A stretch of DNA of 13,743 bases from Limnohabitans sp. (lineage in GTDB: Bacteria; Pseudomonadota; Gammaproteobacteria; Burkholderiales; Burkholderiaceae_C): the NCBI GenBank assembly GCA_018883305.1, contig VEQI01000046.1:1-13743 (forward strand), written 5' to 3'. Made by a program: the position numbers and the translations under genes. The notes below the pieces were generated by a model, which had not been told where the DNA came from, did no database searches, and saw only the letters and a program-made list of their open reading frames with translations. Each line of letters starts with the position of its first letter. Within the stretch, counting starts at the first letter, position 1. Of the stretch, positions 6,851 to 13,743 are shown piece by piece.

Positions 6851-9800
6851 TTAGAAGCCGCCCGAACCAGAGCCCGAGCCGGAACCGGAGCCGGAACCCG
6901 AGCCAGTGCCGGAGCCTGAACCCGAGCCGGAACCGGAGCCGGAGCCTAGGCTGACATCAGGATAAGGTGCACCAATGATCCAAATGATGGCGTCTTTGGT
7001 GCCCCACTTCAGTTGCTCTTCCAGGTTGGCGTAGTTGTACTTGGCCAGGGAAGTTTCAATGGCGTTCTTGGTCGCCGTGGTCACCACGACACGGTCCACA
7101 CCGTCATCGCCCAGCTGGTCCAGGAACCAGGCCAGGTTTTGGGTTTGTGCCTGGGTCAGGTTCGCCCAGTTGCCGTTGGGTGCATCCGAATCATTGATGG
7201 TCAACGACACCTGGTAGCTGTCCTGGAAGTCCGTGGGCGTGACCAGGGTCGAGTTGCCTTTGCTGTCACGCGCCTGGTTCAGGAAGTCGCTGAAAGCGCC
7301 CAGGTTCAAGTTGACGCTCAAACCCGCTGCCAGATTGGCGCTGGGATCGTTCTCCACTGTATCGATGTTGGCCTTGTACAGGTCGGTCAGGGTCACCGGC
7401 AGGGTTGCCGTGGAGCCCGACACATCGGTTTGCTGCAACATGGCGATCACGCTCAGGTTGGCATCAAAGGTGGGAATGTGCGCGGCCGTGGTGCTGATGG
7501 CATCGGTCGAGTAGCTGCTGATCGTGCCAAAGCCCTTGATGTCCACCTCGATGGTGGCGGGGTTGCCGTAATCATCCAAGCCGGTGGGCGCATCGGGAAT
7601 AGCGCCCAATTGCGCGAAGTCATCGCCCAAGAGGGTTTGCGCGCTGGCATCTTCGCTGTACTTGACCTGGTCAATACCGGCGTTCACATAGGTGGCCAAA
7701 GATTGCAAGGCAATCTTGTTCACCGTGGGATTGAACACAACCGTCACTTCTTGCCCATTTTCAATGAAGGTTACGGAATCTGTTGTTTCAGATACAAGTA
7801 AATCACCTGAGCTTAGCAGCAACGTGTCGGTCGCTCCCAGGAACTTGGCCCCTGCCGCTGCCAACAGGTTGACATCGGCCAAAGCCAAACCTTGCTCGGG
7901 ATCACTGATCGTTACCCCATTCAGGTACCCCTTGGCAGAGACCGAGGTGTCGATGGAAGTGGCGTTGGTCAAAGCGCTGCGCATCAGATCCGAGCCATAG
8001 GGCAGGAAGTTTTCGTCTGCGTAGGCTGACAGGGCATCCAGGGCGGTTTGAATCGACATGGTGTAGCCGGCATTCAAGTTCAGCGATGCGAACTGGCCGG
8101 GGTTGCCGTTTTCGTCCGACCAGTAGCTGTCCAGAGACACGATCACCGTACCCAGCGCGTTGGTGGGCACGATGGTAGCCTTGTACACGCCCTGGCTGAC
8201 CTTGACCAAGTCAGACACATAGCCGACCGGGTCGCTGTCGTCAGCGTATTTCACCACGGTAGCGCCGTCCAGGTAACTCAACACGGACTTGCCGTCGGAC
8301 AACTTGATGTTGTCAATGCCAAAACCGTCTGGGTCGAACTTGGTGGTCGTGCCCGCCTTGGTGAAGGTGAAGGTCACATCAAAGGCCGTGCCGTTGCTGA
8401 TGCTGGTGCTGGTCACCGAAGCAGCCACCGTGGGCACGGAGGTGTCCGAAGCAGCAGCAACAAAGTCATCCACCGAGTAATCGTCGGCGATCTTGCTGCT
8501 CAAACTGCTGACCAGCGCCAACAGTTCGGTTTCAGCAGCCGCAACTTCCGTGTCGGAGGCACCCAGGTTGTACTTGACCACAGCATCGCCCAGCTGCCTG
8601 AAGTATTTGGTGACGTCTTCACCCAGGCTGTTCAAGGCCGAGCTGGTGAGACCGAAGAAGATGTTTGTATCGGTTGCAAAATTGGCTTCAGCAGATGCAA
8701 CTCCCGTCAAAGCACCAGCGGTGATGTCGGCCACAATTTTGCCGGCGTACTCGTTGGTCAACTTCAACACATTGCCCATGGCAACCGAGGCGGCCGCGAC
8801 AAGGGGCACCACATCGAGCAACATGGCATCGTTGAGGTAGGTCGGAGCCGTGTAGTCCTGGCCCGCGTTCAGTTGCACCAACACGCCGGTGAAGACCCCC
8901 GCCAACACGGTAGCGATGGCCGTGGCATCCTGGCTCTTCAGCGCCGCCACATCAGCCTGGCTCAAACTGGCCAGGTACTGGTAGGTGGTGTCCGCCAACA
9001 AACCCTTGTCGAAGGTGATGGACAAGCCTTCGATCACCGAGGTGGTCACATCGGCCACCATGGTCAAGGTCTGGTTGAAGGCCTGGTCAGCAATCGCGGC
9101 CTTGGCCGTGTCAGCATTTTTGGCTGTCGTGGTCGAGGCCACAAAGGTGTCGTAAGCCGACGTGCCCAGATCTTCAATGCTGATGCCAAACAGCGCCATC
9201 TTGGCTTGCGCGTCTGTCGTTGCCTTGGCGGTGGCCTCGGCATCGTCTGCGGGGTACTGCGCCTTGAAGGTGTTGATCAGGTTGGCATACAACGACGCTT
9301 GGGGCGTGGCGTAGCCCAGGCTGGCATCGGTCTTGAACTGACCCATCTCTGCGCCCGTTTTGGCGTCGCGACCGCCCACCGCAATGATGGTCTTGCCGGT
9401 CAGGTCTTCGTCGGTGACCAGGCTGTAAGAGCCGTCCGAGCCTGTCTTGGCGTTCGGCTCGTTGCTGTCAAATTTGCCGTTGCCGTTGAGGTCGGCAAAC
9501 ACCAGAGCGCCCACCACGGTGCCGTCCGACACCTTGCCGGCCGCGTCATAGCTGACCACGGTGTTGCCTTGGTAGACCACCTGTCCCAGGGTCACGTCGC
9601 CGAATACGGCCGAAGCGGTGGCACCTGTGGTGCCCTTGGCTGCTTTGGTGAAGGTTGCTTCAAACTTGGTGCCGTTGGAATTGGCCACTGGCGTGAGGGC
9701 CGTCAAGGTGCCCCCCGTGACGCTGACGTTGGTGGGGGTTGACCCCGGTGCAGTGCTAAATGTGAGGGTCACCTTGGCAGTGTCACCCGCCTTAAGCTTG

Positions 9801-12800
9801 GTGACAGCCACGCCGGCATTGGTCAGCGCATACGACACCGTCTTGGTGCCATTTGCCGCGGCCAGGTCAAAACTGCCGGTCACGGTGGAAGACACAAAGC
9901 CGGTGGCATCGGTCACCACCGTGCTGACACTGATCTTGCCGTCCGTCAGCTTGGACTTGCTGCCCGTCCCGAAGTCGGTTGCGGCCAAGCTGACATCGTT
10001 CTTGGCACCGGTCAATGCAATGGTCTTGACCACGCTGTTGTTCAGCGCGTCCGTAAAGGTCACCGTGGCGGTGCCACCGCTGGGGCCGGCCACCGATTCC
10101 ACAGCACCAGCGCCGGTCACCAGCTTGGTGTTCAGGGTCACCGTGGGGGCTGCCACGGCCGTCACGTCCACCTTGCCTGCCAGCAATTTGTCCAGCGAGG
10201 GCTGGGCCCAGCGCTTCAAAGAAGCGTCAATGGCGTCCTTGACACTGGCGCTCATGGTGATGGCGTCGATGTTGGAGGTGTTGCTGCTCAGGGTGTTCAG
10301 GAAAGCCACCAGGTTGATGGTTTCCGTCTTGTTCAAGTCAGCCCAGCTGACATTGCCCTTGGGGTCCGCAGAGCCGGCGGGTGCATCGCTGGCCAGAATC
10401 GCCAGCGTGACCTTCATCGTGCCCAGGAACTGGGTCGGCGCAGCGGTGAACACCGACTGTCCGGCCGCGTTCAAATCGGCGTCCAGGATGGCGCTCATCT
10501 GGCCCAGGCCCAGGTTCACCTTGGCCTTGGTGAGGTCGGCAGTTTTCGGGTTCTTGGCGTTGTAGGCCGAGTTGTCCACGTCCACCACGTCAATGTTGGC
10601 CGAGTACAAATTGTTCAGCGTCGCCGACAACTTCACCACGCCATCAAAGGTCGGGTTGGCCTTGGGGTCTGCGCTGTTGCGTGCGTCGTCCTGGGCATTG
10701 ATCAACACCTTGGTGTTGAGGTTCTTGTCAAACACCGGCATGCGCGGGCTGGACGGGTCGACGGCACTGTTGGACAGCTTGTTGATCTCACCGAAACCAT
10801 TGACGGTGACAGACACCTGGTTGGCGCCTGTGGGAGCATTCGCTTTGCCCACCAGGTTTTGCACGTTGATGCCGCCCGCGCCCACCACCGTGCTGCCCGT
10901 GGCGTCTGCAGAGAAGGTCACAAAGTCCACGCCCGAGGCAATGTATTTCGACAGGTCATAGCGCAGGGTGATGTCTTTGGTGCCGGCCTTGGCATCGCTG
11001 GGGGCCAGCATCATGGTGATGTCGTCACCAATCACCAGCGCCTTGGCCAGGGTGATCAGGTCGACATCACGCAAAGAAATGGCCTGCTGCGGATTGGTCA
11101 CCGAGACGCCGGCCAGCAAGCCTGCGTTAGGCGCGCCCTGAATGGTTTTGGCCGGTGTGGCCGTGCCAATCAAGCGGTCAATGGTGGCGTAGTCGGTGGC
11201 CGATACTTTCACGTTGTTGTTGCCCGCACCGGTCGCAATCAAGCCACTGACATAGTTCTTGACCGCCGTGATGGCCTGGTTCAAGTTCATGCCCGCACCG
11301 GCATCCGGCAGGTTGGCGGCAGAGTAAGTGGCGTTGAAGGACTTGACCAGGGCGTTCACCGCGTTCTGGTCGGAGGTGGCCAGGAACTTGGTGGTCAGGG
11401 CCGACAGGTCCGACGCCATGGTGTTCATGCCCAGCTGGGCAAACGCTGCCAGGTTGCCACTGGCCACGCCCGAGGCGCTGTCGGCGGCAGCCATCATCTT
11501 GGTGGTGACGTTGGCAATCGAACTGGAGATCAAGCCCCCCAACTGACCCACGTTCACGGACAGACCCTTGGTGGCATTCAGGTTGATGTTGGCCGGTGCC
11601 GTACCCACGGTGGCGCCCGTCGAGGCAAAGGTCAACGCGCCGATCTGGTTGGGCGTGAAAATCGCCGTCCACTGCTTCTTGTCTGCCGAAGCCGTGAAGG
11701 CCGACCAGCTGCCCGTACCACCCGTCACAGTCACCTTGGAGGCGTCCAGAGCAGTGACTGCATTGGCGAAGTTGAAGGTCACCAGCGAAGGCGCACCTGC
11801 GGCGGTGATCGATTGGCCGAACAGCTTTTGAATCGCAGCCGTGGCCGTGCCCTGGGTCTGGCCATTGCCCAACACTTTGGAGGTCAGGGCGTTGTAGTCA
11901 CTGGTCGAGAACGCTGCCAGTGTGGCCGCAATGGTCGACTGCACCTGAGTCACCGTGGGGTCAACCTTGATCAAACCCTTGCTCTTGAGCGAAGCCAGCA
12001 CCGCAGAGGCCACGGCATCGACGTTCTTGATGATGACCAGCAAAGTCTGGTTCTGCGCCAACAACTTGGCCGCCTGCGCCTGGGTGGTGGCGTTGCTGCT
12101 GCTCAGGTTGGCCATCGGGTCGTATTTGCCCAGAGCATTGACGTCGCTGAAGCCGGCGTTGGCCAGAATGGCCGCCTTGGCCGTGTCGGTGGTCGCAGAG
12201 GCGTAGGCTGTGGACGTGGCCGACACCACGGCATTGCCGGGCTGTGCGTACATGGCCGAGGGGGTCGCCGTGGAAGTGACGTCAGTACCGCCGATCGAGT
12301 AGATCTTGGCACTGGCGCCCACAGTGGTGCCCTTGGGGATGTTGAAGGTGTAGCTGCCGGTGGTGCTGCCGGCGGTGGCCAAAATCAGGTTCGAGTTACC
12401 CGCCGTGTAGGTGCCGCCGCTCGCGCCGGTCAGATCCAGGAACACCTGGGCGCCGGACACATAGTCGTCCGAGCTGATCACGGTGTAGTTCACCGCAATG
12501 GTGGCGGCCGTGCTGGCGGTCGAGGTGTTGCCAGCGGCGTCCGAGAAAGCACCGGCGGCCGTGGAAATCGAGCCGCTGTTGGTGCCGTCCGGCGTGAAGG
12601 TCGCCGTGTAAACGGTGTTGCTCACCTTGGTCAGGCCACTCAGGCTACCGCCGCTCACGGTGACGTTGCTGGTCGCAAAGCTGACCGGCGCCTCCGAGAA
12701 GGTGAAGGTGATGGTCGAGGTGGTGGCGCTGCTCGCGCTGTAGCTGACGGTGTCCGTGCTGGAGGTGATGGTCACCGTCGGCGCCTTGGTGTCAAACGTC

Positions 12801-13743
12801 AGCGTGGGCGTGGTGCCGGCGCCGCCGGCGTTGCCCGCCGTGTCCGCATAGGCGGAGGCTGGCACAGTGATGGACGCCGTGGTGGTGTCGGTGTTGGCCG
12901 TGGGGGTGAAGGTGGCCGTGTAAACCTTGCTGTCGGTAGAAGACACCGCCAGGTTGGAAATCGTCCCGCCTGTCGCGACGATGTCGGTATCCGTAAAGCC
13001 CGACACAGCCTCGGAGAAAGTGAAGGTCACCGTGGCCGTCTCGCCCGACTTCAGCGCGCTCTTGTTGGAGGTGATGGTCAAGGTCGGTGACACCGTGTCG
13101 CCGTTCAGGGCCACAGTGTTGCTGACCAAGCTGTTGTTGCCCGCGGCATCGGTGAAGGCGCCAGCGGCGATGCTCACCGTGCCGTTCAAGCTGTTGGTGA
13201 CTGATGGCGTAAAAGTGGCGGTGTATTTTTTGCTGTCCGTGCTGTCCACCACCGGGGTGCTGATGCTGCCGTTGGTCACGGCCACGTCGCTGGACGTGAA
13301 GCCCACTGGGGTTTCCGTGAAGGTGAAGGTCAGGGTGGCAGTACCGCCCGTCAACAAAGTGGCGTTGTTGGCCGTGATCAACACCTCGGGTGCCTTGGTG
13401 TCAAAGCTCAGCGTGGGCGTGGTGCCTGCGCCGCCGCTGTTGCCGGCCACGTCGGTGTAGCTCGAAGCCGCCACGGTGATCGAGGCAGTGGTGCTGTTGG
13501 TGCTGGCCGTCGGCGTGAAGGTGGCGGTGTACACCTTGCTGTTCGAGGACGACACAGCAAAATTGGACAGCGTGCCGCCACTCACGGTGACATCGTCAGC
13601 CGTAAAGCCCGACACCACTTCCGAGAAGGTGAAGGTGACGGTGGCGGTCTCGCCAATTTTGAGGGCCGACTTGTCGGAGGTGATGGCCAGGGTCGGCACC
13701 TTGGTGTCACCCGACAGCGACAACGAGGCAGCGGTACCCGCGC
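6851..13743 (-). CDS. Giant Ig-like repeat surface protein, probable type I secretion substrate (S-layer-like protein or adhesin), 5'-truncated
   Basis: The frame is open from the right edge of the window to a TAA at 6853-6851, giving 2,296 visible residues; the true start is beyond the edge. (Residue numbers here count from the TTG at 13723, not a real start.) Order of parts: four tandem Ig-like domains of about 100 residues (6-410) with the T-F-T-F-SE-x-V-x-GF and VYTATFTP signatures of bacterial Ig-like repeats (Big_12-like, from memory); composite unit 1 (422-1184); two further Ig-like domains (about 1191-1390); composite unit 2 (1403-2244), which carries an EF-hand-like loop; a short hydrophobic stretch (2245-2252); and a Gly-Ser tail (2260-2290). 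The composition is rich in Ala, Thr, Ser, Gly, Val and Asp, acidic, and I noticed no cysteine, as in secreted type I substrates. No RTX nonapeptides are seen. Adjacency to a complete type I exporter supports secretion; a surface-layer or adhesion role is inference. The function of the composite units is unknown. Confidence 0.9.
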   Translation of the reverse strand, partial: AGTAASLSLSGDTKVPTLAITSDKSALKIGETATVTFTFSEVVSGFTADDVTVSGGTLSNFAVSSSNSKVYTATFTPTASTNSTTASITVAASSYTDVAGNSGGAGTTPTLSFDTKAPEVLITANNATLLTGGTATLTFTFTETPVGFTSSDVAVTNGSISTPVVDSTDSKKYTATFTPSVTNSLNGTVSIAAGAFTDAAGNNSLVSNTVALNGDTVSPTLTITSNKSALKSGETATVTFTFSEAVSGFTDTDIVATGGTISNLAVSSTDSKVYTATFTPTANTDTTTASITVPASAYADTAGNAGGAGTTPTLTFDTKAPTVTITSSTDTVSYSASSATTSTITFTFSEAPVSFATSNVTVSGGSLSGLTKVSNTVYTATFTPDGTNSGSISTAAGAFSDAAGNTSTASTAATIAVNYTVISSDDYVSGAQVFLDLTGASGGTYTAGNSNLILATAGSTTGSYTFNIPKGTTVGASAKIYSIGGTDVTSTATPSAMYAQPGNAVVSATSTAYASATTDTAKAAILANAGFSDVNALGKYDPMANLSSSNATTQAQAAKLLAQNQTLLVIIKNVDAVASAVLASLKSKGLIKVDPTVTQVQSTIAATLAAFSTSDYNALTSKVLGNGQTQGTATAAIQKLFGQSITAAGAPSLVTFNFANAVTALDASKVTVTGGTGSWSAFTASADKKQWTAIFTPNQIGALTFASTGATVGTAPANINLNATKGLSVNVGQLGGLISSSIANVTTKMMAAADSASGVASGNLAAFAQLGMNTMASDLSALTTKFLATSDQNAVNALVKSFNATYSAANLPDAGAGMNLNQAITAVKNYVSGLIATGAGNNNVKVSATDYATIDRLIGTATPAKTIQGAPNAGLLAGVSVTNPQQAISLRDVDLITLAKALVIGDDITMMLAPSDAKAGTKDITLRYDLSKYIASGVDFVTFSADATGSTVVGAGGINVQNLVGKANAPTGANQVSVTVNGFGEINKLSNSAVDPSSPRMPVFDKNLNTKVLINAQDDARNSADPKANPTFDGVVKLSATLNNLYSANIDVVDVDNSAYNAKNPKTADLTKAKVNLGLGQMSAILDADLNAAGQSVFTAAPTQFLGTMKVTLAILASDAPAGSADPKGNVSWADLNKTETINLVAFLNTLSSNTSNIDAITMSASVKDAIDASLKRWAQPSLDKLLAGKVDVTAVAAPTVTLNTKLVTGAGAVESVAGPSGGTATVTFTDALNNSVVKTIALTGAKNDVSLAATDFGTGSKSKLTDGKISVSTVVTDATGFVSSTVTGSFDLAAANGTKTVSYALTNAGVAVTKLKAGDTAKVTLTFSTAPGSTPTNVSVTGGTLTALTPVANSNGTKFEATFTKAAKGTTGATASAVFGDVTLGQVVYQGNTVVSYDAAGKVSDGTVVGALVFADLNGNGKFDSNEPNAKTGSDGSYSLVTDEDLTGKTIIAVGGRDAKTGAEMGQFKTDASLGYATPQASLYANLINTFKAQYPADDAEATAKATTDAQAKMALFGISIEDLGTSAYDTFVASTTTAKNADTAKAAIADQAFNQTLTMVADVTTSVIEGLSITFDKGLLADTTYQYLASLSQADVAALKSQDATAIATVLAGVFTGVLVQLNAGQDYTAPTYLNDAMLLDVVPLVAAASVAMGNVLKLTNEYAGKIVADITAGALTGVASAEANFATDTNIFFGLTSSALNSLGEDVTKYFRQLGDAVVKYNLGASDTEVAAAETELLALVSSLSSKIADDYSVDDFVAAASDTSVPTVAASVTSTSISNGTAFDVTFTFTKAGTTTKFDPDGFGIDNIKLSDGKSVLSYLDGATVVKYADDSDPVGYVSDLVKVSQGVYKATIVPTNALGTVIVSLDSYWSDENGNPGQFASLNLNAGYTMSIQTALDALSAYADENFLPYGSDLMRSALTNATSIDTSVSAKGYLNGVTISDPEQGLALADVNLLAAAGAKFLGATDTLLLSSGDLLVSETTDSVTFIENGQEVTVVFNPTVNKIALQSLATYVNAGIDQVKYSEDASAQTLLGDDFAQLGAIPDAPTGLDDYGNPATIEVDIKGFGTISSYSTDAISTTAAHIPTFDANLSVIAMLQQTDVSGSTATLPVTLTDLYKANIDTVENDPSANLAAGLSVNLNLGAFSDFLNQARDSKGNSTLVTPTDFQDSYQVSLTINDSDAPNGNWANLTQAQTQNLAWFLDQLGDDGVDRVVVTTATKNAIETSLAKYNYANLEEQLKWGTKDAIIWIIGAPYPDVSLGSGSGSGSGSGSGTGSGSGSGSGSGSGSGGF
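6854..6946 (-). repeat. Gly-Ser C-terminal tail encoded by a GGNTCN hexamer repeat
   Basis: The last 31 residues are alternating Gly and Ser, with one Thr in place of Ser and a terminal GGF. The DNA is an imperfect hexamer repeat (GGN TCN, with third bases varying) of about 14-15 units. Because the period is 6 bases, length changes would stay in frame. The residues just before it are PYPDVSL. Confidence 0.9.
6992..7930 (-). repeat. Unrecognised duplicated module M, copy 2 (residues 1932-2244)
   Basis: About 313 residues matching copy 1. Landmarks: GYLNGVTISDPEQ (1932-1944), YVNAGIDQVKYSEDA (2012-2026), DAPTG (2044-2048), GFGTI (2064-2068), PTFDANL (2084-2090), LYKANID (2115-2121), VNLNLG (2137-2142), SDAPNGNW (2179-2186), then T-x-NL-x-x-FL and KNAIETSL (2219-2226). 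It is the last folded part of the protein; only a short hydrophobic run and the Gly-Ser tail follow, so it may take part in export recognition or surface retention. Confidence 0.75.
9458..9493 (-). other. EF-hand-like calcium-binding loop (residues 1411-1422)
   Basis: DLNGNGKFDSNE has ligand-type residues at loop positions 1, 3, 5, 9 and 12 (Asp1411, Asn1413, Asn1415, Asp1419, Glu1422) and Gly at position 6, the layout of dockerin/EF-hand loops. It sits in the beta-rich opening of composite unit 2, a common place for such loops in SdrD B-like or carboxypeptidase-like beta domains. Calcium binding is inferred from this pattern alone. Confidence 0.7.
9554..10153 (-). other. Two Ig-like domains separating the composite units (residues about 1191-1390)
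   Basis: The first (about 1191-1286) starts APTVTLNTKLV and contains GGTATVTFTDALNN, a bacterial Ig-like pattern that is only weakly similar to the N-terminal array. The second (about 1291-1390) has LKAGDTAKVTLTFS, VSVTGGTLTAL and KFEATFTK, which match the A-type array domains (LKxGETATVTFTFS, TVSGGTLSN, VYTATFTP). They act as a spacer between the two large units. Confidence 0.65.
10172..11122 (-). repeat. Unrecognised duplicated module M, copy 1 (residues 868-1184)
   Basis: About 317 residues, clearly homologous to residues 1932-2244. Matching landmarks, in order: G-x-L-x-GVxVxxPxQ near the start (868-880); YIASGVDFVTFSADA (927-941); APTG (963-966); GFGEI (976-980); PVFDKNL (996-1002); LYSANID (1039-1045); VNLGLG (1069-1074); SDAPAG (1112-1117); WADL (1127-1130) followed by T-x-NL-x-x-FL; and KDAIDASL (1162-1169). 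I do not recognise it as a named domain. It holds several Asp/Asn-rich turns that could bind calcium, but no canonical motif. Confidence 0.75.
10172..12460 (-). repeat. Composite unit 1 of the giant protein (residues 422-1184)
   Basis: The unit runs as follows: a beta-rich opening VSGAQVFLDL (423-431 region) ending in IGGTDVTS; an alanine-rich segment, probably helical, with the block LGKYDPMANL (531-540); an Ig-like domain (about 638-716) with WTAIFTP; another probably helical stretch (about 720-860); and the unrecognised module M at 868-1184. The same order of parts is found in composite unit 2. Here the opening has lost the metal-binding loop that unit 2 retains. Helix statements are judged from composition, not predicted by software. 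Confidence 0.7.
12494..13743 (-). repeat. Tandem Ig-like repeat array with a two-domain (about 606-609 bp) higher-order period
   Basis: Four Ig-like domains lie at 13403-13708 (A1), 13100-13402 (B1), 12794-13099 (A2) and 12494-12793 (B2). A1 and A2 are much more alike than A1 and B1: both have LKxGETATVTFTFSE, SKVYTATFTPTA and GGAGTTPTLxFDTKAP, while B domains have AAGAF(T/S)DAAGN. The similarity extends to the DNA, for example between about 13391-13450 and 12785-12845. The few residues visible right of A1 resemble the end of a B domain, so the array continues beyond the window. Each domain begins with a D-T-K/V-x-P type linker. Confidence 0.85.

Larger units (their letters stand above)
6992..9517 (-). 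repeat. Composite unit 2 of the giant protein (residues 1403-2244)
   Basis: Parallels composite unit 1: opening VVGALVFADLNGNGKF (1403-1418), then GSYSL and VGGRDAKTG (1449-1457); an alanine-rich, probably helical region of almost 290 residues (about 1465-1755) that includes MALFGISIEDLGTSAYD, comparable to the ILANAGFSDVNALGKYD segment of unit 1; an Ig-like domain (about 1760-1885) with FDVTFTFTKAG and YKATIVPT; a short linker; and module M copy 2 (1932-2244). The helical part is longer than in unit 1. Confidence 0.7.

Noticed and set aside
6854..6946. Short direct repeats as a CRISPR-like or regulatory array
   Set aside because: They are in-frame Gly-Ser codons at the end of an intact gene, with no spacers.
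8048..9742. Plus-strand open frame of 564 codons
   Set aside because: Antisense to composite unit 2, with low-complexity His/Gly/Gln/Val-rich translation and no plausible start context or homology.
10859..13090. Long plus-strand open frame (743 codons) opposite the giant gene
   Set aside because: Its product is Gly/Arg/His/Val-rich with no domain pattern, and it lies exactly antisense to well-conserved Ig-like and module sequence. It is a by-product of GC-rich repetitive coding sequence.
13721..13723. TTG as the start codon of the giant gene
   Set aside because: The frame stays open to the window edge and the residues before it (AGTAAS, then LSLSGDT) look like the end of another Ig-like repeat, so this is internal and the real start is outside.

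Overview
The window looks like a chromosomal segment of a high-GC Gram-negative bacterium. The protein flavour (TolC/HlyD/PrtD-type exporter, a Gmd/Fcl pair, GC-rich codon use) would fit a betaproteobacterium such as a member of the Comamonadaceae. That placement is inference; there is no rRNA or other marker gene here.

Layout. Positions 1-330 (+) hold the 3' part of a YhaV-family toxin gene whose start lies to the left of the window. Everything else is on the minus strand and reads right to left. First comes a giant secreted repeat protein (13743 down to 6851), with its 5' end beyond the right edge. A 75-base gap follows, containing a strong intrinsic terminator (12-bp stem and T tract) directed along the minus strand. 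Then comes a compact five-gene block: a type I secretion ABC transporter (6775-5054), an HlyD-type adaptor (5057-3807), a TolC-type outer membrane channel (3805-2561), GDP-L-fucose synthase fcl (2545-1541) and GDP-mannose 4,6-dehydratase gmd (1544-417). Two junctions overlap by 4 bases (ATGA), one has a 1-base gap and one a 15-base gap, so the five genes are almost certainly co-transcribed. The toxin gene and gmd converge on an 86-base gap.

How it fits together. The giant protein is the natural substrate of the adjacent ABC-HlyD-TolC exporter. Its visible 2,296 residues contain at least four tandem Ig-like domains, then two copies of a large composite unit of about 760-840 residues, separated by two more Ig-like domains, and finally a 31-residue tail that is almost pure Gly-Ser. 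The end of each composite unit is a roughly 315-residue module that I do not recognise as any described domain; the two copies are clearly homologous. I see no RTX nonapeptide repeats. Gmd and Fcl would make GDP-L-fucose, a precursor for surface polysaccharide or protein glycosylation. The order secreted surface protein, terminator, type I exporter, deoxysugar nucleotide genes resembles the Caulobacter S-layer locus (rsaA, rsaDE, O-antigen sugar genes, rsaF). A working hypothesis is therefore an S-layer-like or adhesin surface protein with its dedicated exporter and a glycan used for anchoring or decoration.

The most novel-looking elements are the duplicated module, the Gly-Ser C-terminus on a type I substrate, and the terminator placed between substrate and exporter.
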